Assembly (NCBI GenBank): GCA_001574975.1
Contig: KQ965746.1
Location: 319,812 to 383,811 of the forward strand
DNA: 64,000 nt
Direction: 5' to 3'
Source of the DNA: Gonapodya prolifera JEL478
Lineage: Eukaryota; Monoblepharomycota; Monoblepharidomycetes; Monoblepharidales; Gonapodyaceae
Below, in pieces: positions 34,227 to 44,235 of this stretch; the first letter of the stretch is position 1, and each line of letters begins with the position of its first letter. The translations under genes were made by a program, and so were the position numbers. Under the pieces are notes generated by a model, which made no database searches, was not told the DNA's origin, and worked only from the letters and a program-made list of their open reading frames with translations.

Positions 34227-36864
34227 ATGGACTCCCTCGATATCCCCCGATACGAGAACATCGTTCGGGATGAAGAGGGCCGGCGAGTGTGGGCGGTCCC
34301 CATCATTGTGCGCGAGCAGAAGGATGATGACGGAAAGGAGTTTCTCGAGGTGAGAGCCGCTCGATATTGACCATTTCGAAGTGGCCGTGGGATAAGGAAT
34401 GTGACGTCACCCCCCCCCCCCCCCCCTTGCACGACAGCTTCTAGTGCGAGTACCCTTCGAAGGATTTTGGAACAGTAGGTCTCGCTTTACTACGGCGGAA
34501 GGACTTTGTATTTCAGTGACTGATGGAGCCTTTGTGTTGTCGCTTTGTCAAAGATCGCCACGCCCAGATTCGTCACCAGAATTTCAAAGACGCCCACGAG
34601 CTTGTCCGTCCTAAACCAAGTGCTCAGGTACCCGCAGACTCTCGGCTCGCGTTTCCTGCGCTTGTTGGGGGAGCTCTGGTGCCACTTTTCGGGACCCCCT
34701 CGCCCCCCTCGTTCCATGGGTTGACACCCAAGAACGACGAAGACAACAAAACGGGTGTCACGATAGAGTTCTTTAACGTGAGGTATGCTGTGCGAATGGA
34801 AGGGCCACGACAACTTGTTGAGAAAGGTATGTTTGGAGCGAAGCAACCTGCGATTGTTTTATGCGCTCACAGATCTCGCGGAGCAGCTTTTGCACACTTT
34901 GTTACATTTTTGGTGAGTACTCGCTTTGTGTGCTTTCCAGTGAATACTCTGACCATCAATCGCCAGAATCCGCCGACGCCCCCCCGAGTGGTGAAACGGC
35001 GGACCCTGGCAGCCAGTCAAGAAGGCGAGAGGCCCAAGGAGTCCGTTGACAGCGGACCACTCCCCACGAACGCGTCGCTCACCTTTGTTGTTGGATGTCC
35101 CGAGGATGCCGTGCTAACTTTCGTGCCATACGCATACGACAAGAACGGAAAAATTGCCAACCTTGTGACATCTGCGAGCGCAAGTGCTCAGCCCATGTGT
35201 GTTGTGGAGTGGAAGGTGAGATCTGTTCTGCTGCTGGTTTGAAACCAAGACTCATTGGTGGTTTGTGCTTTCCAAATCTAGGACTCTCCGTCACCAACGT
35301 TTGCAGAAGACGACGCCGATCCTGCCGTTGAAGCCGAAGAGCGCTTAGACGTTGTTACGCTGACGGAGTTTCTGGAGCCTACGGTGCGCAAGATGAGAGA
35401 GTTCGCCGAGGAGATCACGAAGGAGAGGGGAGATGCGGGTACGCCTGCGGCGCACTGCATCCAAGGAGAGGTCTCGGCGTGGCTGGGGAAAGCTTGCTGG
35501 GGTCGGTTTGGCAAGGCTCCAGCGGTTGCGTTTGAGTCTCCAAGTGGACGGCTGCAGCGACCGTCATTCTTTGAAGCGAAGTACGTAAACAACATTCCAG
35601 TTTTGCTATCAACATATTGCGTATTGGCATATCTAATGCCACCATATTTGGCAGACTCAGCTACGCAAACTACGAGTCCATCGCAGACGCCTTGGGCAGG
35701 CTTCCGCAGGTCCGATCAGGCCGCAACACATGCGAACTGGTCCTCCAAATCCTTGATTTCTCGACGGACAGCGTGTTCGGCAAGATGACGCTAGGGGTGC
35801 GCATCGACGAGGTCGGCGACGGCAACGTGCCCACGCGGGAGGACCTCCGGATCTACGGCGGGGAAGAAAGCTGCATGACCTTTTTCAAATGCCGGCGCGC
35901 GGAGCTGGATGCCCGCGTGGGAGTCAAGGTCGTCAAGCGCCGCGCGGGACAGGAAGACGTGTGTGATGGGGTGCTGGCGTTCGTGCAAGACCTTGTGCGC
36001 GGGCTTCAAGTAGTGTGTGTGAAGCCCTCCCCGGCGAGCTCGGGTCCGTGGGTGCCCACATGTCAGCAGGGCCCCATGATACAAGACGCGTACAGGATTC
36101 CGACTTACCTCGAGACGATGCGCAATGTTGGGTACAAGTTCGCGTTGAAGACGGCACGGTTCAAAGTCATGGAGCGGTGGGAGGACGATGATTTCGTGTA
36201 CGAACTGTCTAAGAACCGGAACGTCGACTTGGAGTTTAATCGGGATGAGTTTGGGTTTGTTGTGCAGGGGGATGAAGAGAGCGAGGACGTGGATGCGGAC
36301 GCAGGAGAGGAGACGATGGACGAGGATGGGCCCGACAGTGGCGTGAAGGATTGGGATGCGGCAATGATGCAAACCCAAGATCTCGACGACATTGACACGG
36401 AGTCTGACGAAAGTGACAACGATACATTTGGCAACGAGGCGGCGGGAACCGCCAGGGAGGACGCGAAGGATCCGTTCTCCAGGGACTTTTTCCTGTCTGA
36501 GCCGACGGTGCTTCCCAAAATGCGCAAACGCAAGCGCAAGCGCAACAAGCACAACCCGTTCAGGCCACGCAAGCGTGTACTTCGACACAACCAGCGCGCC
36601 ACAAAACTGTGGGACAAGCCGCCGGCGCGACCGCGCGCCGCGCAGGACCAGCACATGCAGACGGGGGCGGCTTACTTCCAGTACACGATGGTGTGCAAGC
36701 GGATGGGCGCCGTAATGGAGAAGGTTGTGGCGGGGACAGAGGAGGAAGCAGGCGTGGCCAAGGAGTTTGTGGAGATGGCGATGTGCGTGGCCAAGCAGGT
36801 GCTGGAGGTGTCGAGGGAGGTGAGGAGGTTCAGTAGGGATCCGCAGAAACCGGACCTCGAGTGA
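34227..36864 (+). CDS. Large charged protein of unknown function
   Basis: At least eight exons. Well supported: 34227-34349, 34438-34474, 34628-34826, 34873-34912, up to 35215, 35282-35580 and 35655-36864; the joins around 34517-34627 and 34913-34990 are unclear. The last exon codes about 403 residues: a globular-looking part (LSYANYESIADALGRLPQ onward), an acidic run (DEESEDVDADAGEE), then a strongly basic run (MRKRKRKRNKHNPFRPRKRV), suggesting a nuclear or nucleic-acid-associated protein. I do not recognise a family. The first intron contains a run of 17 C (34410-34426) as its pyrimidine tract. The start ATG is the first in frame after the TATA-like box; earlier exons in the cassette array are possible. 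Confidence 0.6.
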
Positions 36865-37169
36865 GCGGGCGACCGTGTAGAAGCCCGATTTTTAGTGAGA
36901 TTACGAGTTAAAGTAGGATGATGTGCTCACCTTCCAAAACAATCTTCCTTGGGTCATTGACATCATTCCCACCAGCGCGCACCATTCGTGTGATTTTGTG
37001 TAAGACGCAGGGTGAATTCACACCTCTCTAAACAATTGTCATTGGGTCACTGGCACAGCGAAGCGGGCACTTTTCGTGAGATAGCATGCAGACATAGGGC
37101 GATATTAAAATTTTGCAAAATAACTTTCATTCGTTCGGGTCATAAGGACATGATTGCAATGTTATCGTC

Positions 37170-37601
37170 TTAATGAGGAGGAGGGTAACGTCGTGCGACC
37201 AACTCTCGGAGTTTCCTCTCCAATCCCCACTGGGAAACGCGATGTTTGAGAATCACCTCGCCATCGACCTCGACGACGGGTATCTCGTATTCGAGTTCCA
37301 AGCGACCGATATCTCTGTAATCGCAAAACTGGGACTCCAACGAAAACTGCTCGAGCGCGACCGTGTTCCCGTCCCCGCCGACGCCGAGAGCGGCGCCCTG
37401 CTTCAGGCGGCCAGCGAGAAGGGATACTGCGGTCTTTGCGCCGTCGCAGAGTGGACAGTTGTCCTTCTTTCCGATGATGGAGATTCTCAGCACGAGGTCG
37501 GATTGCAGGCGAGTCTGGGCGACAAAGCAGGACGAGTTCGCACGATGATGCGAGGAAAAGAGGGAGGGACGCGACGGAAGCCGGGAGACAGCGCGGTGCA
37601 T
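37170..37601 (-). CDS. Glutaredoxin-like protein (C5orf63 / YDR286C family)
   Basis: Single exon, 143 aa. A thioredoxin-like fold is suggested by a beta strand ending in the redox motif CPLCDGAK, and by YEIPVVEVDG with the cis-Pro of the family, followed by a C-terminal helix. The N-terminus (MHRAVSRLPSRPSLFSSHH) is basic and Ser-rich, fitting a mitochondrial targeting sequence. The substrate is unknown for this family. It is divergent from the methyltransferase gene, with 77 bp between the two start codons. Confidence 0.85.
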   Translation of the reverse strand: MHRAVSRLPSRPSLFSSHHRANSSCFVAQTRLQSDLVLRISIIGKKDNCPLCDGAKTAVSLLAGRLKQGAALGVGGDGNTVALEQFSLESQFCDYRDIGRLELEYEIPVVEVDGEVILKHRVSQWGLERKLRELVARRYPPPH

Positions 37602-37678
37602 GTGAAGTGGGCAGTGAGCAAATAAGTATGGGCGGCCGCTGCGGTCAGACTGGCCGAAGGCAGCTGCTCATTTGCAAC
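37602..37678. promoter_or_regulatory. Compact divergent promoter
   Basis: Only 77 bp separate the start codons of the glutaredoxin-like gene (-) and the carnosine N-methyltransferase gene (+), so both 5' UTRs and promoters must share or overlap this DNA. No TATA box is seen; a GC-rich CGGCCGC element is present near 37632. Confidence 0.5.
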
Positions 37679-39526
37679 ATGAGCGCGTTCGATGGGCAGC
37701 ACGAGCACGACTGGACCGATCATGACGCGCACTCACACGACGCAGACGCAGACCAGGTGGAGGAGCAGAAGGGTGAGCATGCACACTCTCTCCTCCTTGG
37801 TTTCCCTCCACACATCCACCCACCCACCCACCCACCTGCTCATTTTCCTCCACGCAAAGCATTCTTTCGATGCCTGGCCGCGTTCACCCACTACAAGATC
37901 CACTCCCTCGCCACGCTTGCGCGGCGGCGGCGACACTACGCTGCGCTCCCCAGTCCCCACAAGTTGCTGTTGCGGAACGCTGGGTTCGAACAGAAACTCG
38001 ACCACGCGGAACAAGCCGTCCTGCAGAACTTTGAGTTTATAAAGTACATTGTGGCAGAGGAGAGTCCGTTTCCCTATGACGAGGATGCGAAGAAGGAGGT
38101 GAGTTGTTCATCATGCCGGGCAAGAGGAGGTCGGTGTTTGGACGGCACTGGAGAGCGCTTTCATTGAGGGAGATATTAGACGTATTCTTCACACGGCTCG
38201 TGTCCTAAATTGCATTCACCCCTCTCAGCTGTCCGATTCCGGATCGCAAGAATCGTCAGAGAGCGACATGGACCGCGTTCGGTCCACCATCCGCCAAGTC
38301 GTACGGGACTGGAGTGCAGAGGTACGCCCGGGGGTATCCGGGTTGTGGTGGCTGGGCGGTGTATGCCACCACATGGAGAGACGAGGCAATGAACCGATTT
38401 CGCCCAGCTCAGGGCCGCGCCGAGCGCGACGCGACGTACACCCCGATCATGGAAGCGCTCGACCGCGCCTATGCGTACCTCCCACCGTCTGAGCGGTACG
38501 TTGCGTGACGACGACGGCACAGGTCCCGTAAGCCTGTCATTTTTCTCACACCGACTTCACAGGCACACAGTCCGCGTGCTTGTCCCCGGAGCAGGATTGG
38601 GCCGCCTGTGCTACGAAATCGCCAAGCGGGGGTACTCGTCGCAGGGAAACGAGTTTTCATTCTACATGGTACGTAAAGAAGTCTCACTCCGCTGCCTTAT
38701 GCAGCGTCAGCTTTGCAACCTGCCATCCACTTTCCAACCTTTGTTTCCCCCAATGCCCTCGTTTCCCCCACGTCTCCCACGCCAAACACCTCACACACTC
38801 ACCAACACTAAGCTCCTAACGTCAAACTTCCTCCTCAACCGCATCCAAAGACCCCGGCAGCACGTTATCCACCCGTGGGTCCACTCGTTTAGCCACGCGC
38901 CCACGGCGGCGGATACGCTGGCCGCCGTGCATGTCCCGGACGAGGTGCCGGGGAACCTCCCCGCGGGAGTGGACTTTTCGATGGTGGCGGGCGATTTCAT
39001 TGATATATACGGGGGAGTAAAGGAGCGCGGTACGTTGTTTGTGTCACGTTGATGCACGCACGGCTGTCGGGGTCTTGACCCGCGTTGCACGCTCACGCGC
39101 ACGCTCAGGCCAGTGGGACTGCGTCGTGACGTGCTTCTTCCTGGACACTGCGCGCAACGTGTGCCAGTACATGGACGTGATCCACTCGTGCCTTGTTCCG
39201 GGCGGGGTGTGGATCAATCTCGGGCCGCTGCTGTACCACTTTGAAGGCTCCGAGGAGGAGCCCACGGTCGAGCTCAGTCTGGAGGAGGTCCAGAGCGTGG
39301 CGAGCCAGTTCGGGTTTGTGTTTGAGGTGCGTGCGTGTGTGCGTTGCGTGGTGTGGAGTATGTGCAGTCGGAAACGTGAGCATGTGGTGTGTTCGTGTGT
39401 GTTTAGGAGTCCCGAATGCTCGACGCGACGTATGCGCATAACCCCAGATCCATTATGGCGTATGTGTATCGGTGTGGGTTCTGGGTCGCGCGCAAGCCTG
39501 GAGAGGAGGAAAACGTTGCGGAGTGA
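37679..39526 (+). CDS. CARNMT1: Carnosine N-methyltransferase (N2227 family)
   Basis: SAM-dependent methyltransferase of the CARNMT1/UPF0586 family (yeast YNL092W). Eight exons: 37679-37772, 37860-38098, 38229-38321, 38413-38495, 38563-38668, 38813-39029, 39109-39326, 39407-39526 (389 aa). The SAM-binding motif VLVPGAGLGRL is followed by SQGNEFSFYM, LLTSNFLLN, FSMVAGDF, WDCVVTCFFLDTA and GGVWINLGPLLYHFE, all in family order. The N-terminus is His/Asp-rich. In animals the substrate is carnosine (methylated to anserine); the natural substrate in a fungus is not known. The joins are supported by phase and motif continuity throughout. Confidence 0.92.
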
Positions 39527-39909
39527 GGCGCGCACGCCGACGAATGTTCCCAATTGCAAGCCTCGGGGCGATCGCGGAATGAGATGGTGGAAAGCCTCAA
39601 GTATTTTATTTTTTTTGAAAAGGGAGAGTTTTGGTTTTGACAAGATATGATTGCACACTGGTGCTGGGGCTCTGGATCGGCTGAGAAGGTTTTTGAGGTT
39701 CAGTCCTGCGGTCACCGGTTTCTGAGTTGCCAAGTAACACTCAGCCAGGCTGTTCAATCCCAAAAGACCGCGATTCCTGCGCGATCGCAACCGGAAAACA
39801 CCACTCACTTACCACGTGCTTTGGGTTTCACTCGCGGGGCCAACTATGTGTGAGTGCAACTGTTCCTTTCTGCAACCCGTCAGGAGTATTATCTTACAAA
39901 ACCGATTGA
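39527..39909. other. Intergenic, TMEM97-like promoter region
   Basis: 383 bp between two plus-strand genes. The methyltransferase gene ends at 39526; a T-rich run at about 39606-39615 may aid its 3' end formation. Nothing else is recognised. Confidence 0.45.
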
Positions 39910-40507
39910 ATGTTCCGGCTCTCGCGCTGTACAGCGACGCCAATCCCGCTCTCGAAGCGGCCCGCGGACCTTGCCTTCTTCGCATTCTTTTTCCTGCACG
40001 TACCTGCATCCATACTGGACGGGCCTATCGCCGCGCTGTCGATACCAGCCTTGAGCGCAATCTTCCCGCAAGCCATCAACGACTTTCAGCACAAAGCATG
40101 GATCGATCACACCGGAGACCCGTTTATCCTGGCGGCAGAAGCCGGAGCCCCCATCGAGCGCGCTTTTGTTGTCATTGAAACGCTTGTCTTGATTCCAATG
40201 ATGATTGGTATTTGCATACGGCTCTATAGTGGTACGTTTCCGTCCATCGCGGGTTCGTCGCGTGCCTGCGTCATGTGCGTTTCTTTCAGATGATAAGCGG
40301 CTGCAATGGCTGTCTTATGTGTACGCCCTTTACGCCGCTCCAACCATGAGCTACGTGCTCTATCAAACGCTTATCGCTGATCACGGCCTCTCCGTCATGC
40401 AGAAGTTGCAAATCGCGTCCGCGTATGTTCCATTCGCACTCGTCCCAATATCATTTGGTATATATGAGTGGCGCGTACGCGCGCAAGAAAGAGTTAAGAG
40501 CGAGTGA
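39910..40507 (+). CDS. EXPERA-domain membrane protein (TMEM97 / sigma-2 receptor type)
   Basis: Two exons (39910-40231 and 40290-40507), 179 aa. Four hydrophobic segments are visible, starting ADLAFFAFFFLHVPASI, with the EXPERA-type Asp after the first segment (SILDGPIAAL) and the last segments QWLSYVYALYAAPTMSYVL and AYVPFALVPISFGIYEW. TMEM97 proteins act in ER and endosomal sterol handling; this role is by analogy. The 58-nt intron joins in phase (YSG|DDKRLQW). Confidence 0.82.
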
Positions 40508-40929
40508 TATGCACGCGGCCGTATCCCCATCGCAAAATCACGCCGCCGTCGAGCTTTTTTTTGGTTGTCACGATAAAGAATGACTTCTCAGCCGACAATG
40601 CGATACTAGCGTCATGTAAGCCTATACATATATATTATTTCAAAGCTGTTTCAAAACGAGGATAAGTGCTACTAGCAAGAAACTTTCGTTCACGCGTCAG
40701 AAGACAGAAAATGTTGAACTCACTGCCCTTTGCCAGTGCACCGGTATCATAGAAAGACTGTGTTGTTCGCAGTGCTAATAAAAGCCCCAGGAATTGATTT
40801 GAAGAATCTATTCATTACTTTTGTCCTTTTTTCTCAGTTTTCGAAGAAAGGGGCGTGTCCAACACACCACACAAATTCACAACCAGAAGGCATCCGTGAC
40901 ACACCTCTCACCAGCAACGATATCTGCGC
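40508..40929. other. Intergenic, RNA-binding protein promoter region
   Basis: 422 bp between two plus-strand genes. AT-rich around 40620-40640 (TATACATATATATT). No gene is seen. Confidence 0.45.
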
Positions 40930-43906
40930 ATGGGCGATCTATACGACGACCTCTACGGTGACTTTGGCGGGGACCCGTCCCACCCTTCTTCGTTCTCAGC
41001 ATTGGATGGCGGTGACGACACATACGACCTCGCGCGCGATTCTGCGGGTGCCGGCGACGCCCGTGACGAAGACATCTACGGCGCAAGTACGGGACAGGGA
41101 GCAGGAGCAGGTTCTACCGGAAACGGCTCTTCAACCGCCGAGAGCAAAACGAACCACTACCAGCAGAACCAACACCACCAGGAGCAGACTTTCGAGCATT
41201 TTAAAGTCGAAGAAGAGGATGGACAGCTTTTGGAAAGTCACGACAACAAGATCCAGGTGACTTGCGGTTGTGCTTGTGTCTTGTATGAGACCACCCTAAC
41301 TCACAACTGCTTGTGAACAGTCGTTCGAAGAATACAAAATACAACCCGCTGGTGACGACGATATTGAAGCTGGGTACGGATTTTTGTAGTTTTACAGACA
41401 CCTGTAATGTGACTAACTGTTTTGTATGCTAACAGGAAGATTTTCATTGGAGGTCTGAGTTGGGAGACGACCGAAGGTGAGCCACAGAAAAAAAAAACCT
41501 CGTAAACTGGCAAAAGGATGGGAAATGTTGGACGCGTTGGGACGACGGAGTCATGGTGGCCGGATCCAAGTTCCGAAACCGATCACATCTACGAGCAAGG
41601 TCAGAGCATCAGTAATGCGTATCGTGGTAGTCAATTACGTAGTGCACATCGGAGCCAATAGGTACATCTTCGTTAGCGTATTTCGGGCTAGCCCAGGTAT
41701 CTAAATCTTAGTCTTTCAGATTTTGATGTCTTTGTGTTTTGAGAGTATCAGCGGCTAGACGGTGGCTTTATCATGACGGACTGTTTCGACCAATCCGTGC
41801 AACGTGTGGAAGCTTTTGAATGCTGTAGATCGTCATACGGTAATTATTACTCTGTTACGGCTAGTTGATTGCAACATTCTTTGTCCGTTATGGCGCTATG
41901 TTTATTACCTTTACTTAGTGAAGACATTCATAGTTTTCATGCTACCATGCTCGGGCTCCAACGCTTACTGTCTCCCGAATCAATATGTGATCTTAGATAC
42001 ACCCGAACTTGCGCGTCATTAACTTGGATCTGTGATCACATCCGCAAACTTGGAAGGTTCACATTGCTACTGGTGTGACATTGACATTCTCAGAGCGAGG
42101 ATATGGATTCAAGATGTATTCGTTGGACCGGACAGTGCATCCTCTTCCAATTCTTACGTTAGATCTTATTCTGACAATCGTATTCTCCACCCTTTTATCC
42201 CACATCTGCAACGCTCTGAAGCATCTCTCCGCAAACACTTCTCCGCGTGGGGCGATGTGAAAGACGTTATCGTCATGCGCGACCCAACCACTGGCAGATC
42301 CCGCGGTTTCGGATTTCTCTCGTTCTCGGACTCGAACAGTGTGGACGAAGCTCTCAAAGTTGTGCACGTTGTAGATGGCAAGACGGTGAGCGCTAGGTTC
42401 CGGGTGGGTGTTTGGCGAATACCAGCTTTAATCTTTGCCACGGGCGCTTTTGCACCCGCTGTCAACCATTCGCTTCACATTGGAAAGGTTGATCCCAAAA
42501 AAGCAGTACCGCGCCCAGCCCTTGAGATGAACAACAAAATCTTCGTGGGCGGTGTGCATCACGAGGTAACGGAAGAAGAATTTGGGCAATACTTTGGACA
42601 ATTTGGCACTGTGAGTTGATGTTACAAATGGACGGTGATTCTCCGATCGATGAAATAATCTGAACATCCTACAATTCTCAGGTGACGGAAGCTACTCTGA
42701 TGTTTGATAGAGACACAGGTCGTGCACGCGGTTTTGGTTTCATTGCTTTTGAGGACCCCCTCAACGTTGACAGGGTTCTTCAGAGACAAGGATATCTTGA
42801 GTTTAGAGGGAAACCAGTGAGCTTGGCTTTTTAACATCACTGCATGGTAACGTAGTTAAAAATGGCGCTCCCAGGTTGAGATAAAGCGAGCTGTTCCGAA
42901 GCACAAGGCACCCCCAGCGCAAGTTCGAGGTCCTGGCCAGACCGCTATTTCCACCGTGCCTGCAGCGGCAACAAACCCCCTTCTCTCGATGGCGATGGCG
43001 GGAGGTATACGTCCAAACATGGCCACTGCCGCATGGAACCCTGCGATGATGATGAATATGTGGAGGATGATGAACCCTATGATGGCAGCCCAATGGACTC
43101 AGCAGGCGATGGGAATGCCTTCCGCAGCCGCAGCGCAGTGGGCGGCGATGAGAGGGGGGATGGGGATGGGAATGGGAATGAATGGAATGGGAATGATGGG
43201 CATGAATGCGATGGGTCAACAAGGGGGCCAGGCATCTGGCGGTGACGAAGGTGGTGCAGAAGAAAACGAGGCTAAAGTCGCTATCGAAGGACAGGATGCA
43301 CAGCATGTGGAAGTCAAAGCAGAGCCTGGTTACATGGCGGATGGTGAAAAATCAGAAGCACCCAGCGGTGAACGGAGCTTCAAGGAAAACGATGTTCAAG
43401 CGTCCTCGAACAACGGAGCGCCCACATCACGGAGATCGGAAGAAGTTCCGAATCGAGGCGGGTCCAGCCAGGATCGTGAACAAGGATTTCAAGGGGGACC
43501 GAATCGATACCCACAAGGTGGTGGTGGATACATGGATATGCAACCAGGCTATGTCGATTCAAGAGCATCGCATGTCGGACCCATGAGACGAGGGGGTTTC
43601 GGGCCACCGTCCTATGGTCCTTATCGGGGCGGCAGAGGGGGATATGGAGGACCGGGTTTCGGTGGGTACGGAGGTCCTTATGGACCCCCTCGTGGTGGCT
43701 ATGGAGGTGGTTATGGCGGTTATCGTGGGGGGCCCGGTGGCCCTGGCGGTCCTGGTGGAGGCTTCCCAGGCTACGGCGGCGGTGGTTTTCGGGAGGGACC
43801 AGGCTATGGGCGTGATGGACCAGCGGATAGAGACGGAGAGTTCGGGCCCCAGGGGGGAGATGGAAGAGGCGACAGAAGCGGGAGGTTTGCACCATATGGG
43901 CGATAG
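40930..43906 (+). CDS. hnRNP-type RNA-binding protein with two RRMs (HRP1/DAZAP1-like)
   Basis: Seven exons: 40930-41256, 41321-41373, 41436-41476, 42222-42385, 42488-42610, 42682-42816, 42875-43906 (624 aa). RRM1: KIFIGGLSWETTE (RNP2) and RGFGFLSF (RNP1), ending DGKTVDPKKAVPR as in HRP1/NAB4. RRM2: KIFVGGVHHEVTEEEF and RGFGFIAF. The N-terminus is acidic and Gln-rich; the C-terminus is Met-rich, then Gly/Tyr/Pro/Arg-rich (GGYGGPGFGGYGGPYGPP), typical of mRNA-packaging and 3'-end factors that shuttle between nucleus and cytoplasm. The third intron, within RRM1, is 745 nt, about ten times the local norm. A broken genomic copy of the RRM1/RRM2 junction lies 5.6 kb downstream. Confidence 0.92.
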
Positions 43907-44235
43907 TAACATGCATTTCAATTGTAAATGATACGTGATGCACAATGAATTGATTTTCCTGAAGCAAAACTACTCTATCAAACCAATCAAATCAGCACTA
44001 CAAAAAGAGCAGGAGACTGCCAGCCAAAAGGAGGGGAAAGCTCACCTAAAACTTGAAAACTCATCAAAATGCGAAGAAAGGTGACGAACTGTGTCTGATC
44101 TCGAACTCTGCAAGAAGATACGAATTGCGAAAGTGAAAGTGGATGAACATAACGATCCACTTACGCAATTTTAATGCTCATAATGTCGTCCTCGCCACTG
44201 TACCAGCTTTCAAAATCGCAAACCTGGTCCAGATA
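43907..44235. other. Intergenic between convergent genes
   Basis: 329 bp between the hnRNP-like gene (+) and the K+ channel gene (-), holding both 3' ends. AT-rich, no gene or repeat seen. Confidence 0.45.

Noticed and set aside
41477-42221. Transposon insertion in the long RRM1 intron
   Set aside because: No terminal inverted repeats, target-site duplication or transposase frame could be seen.
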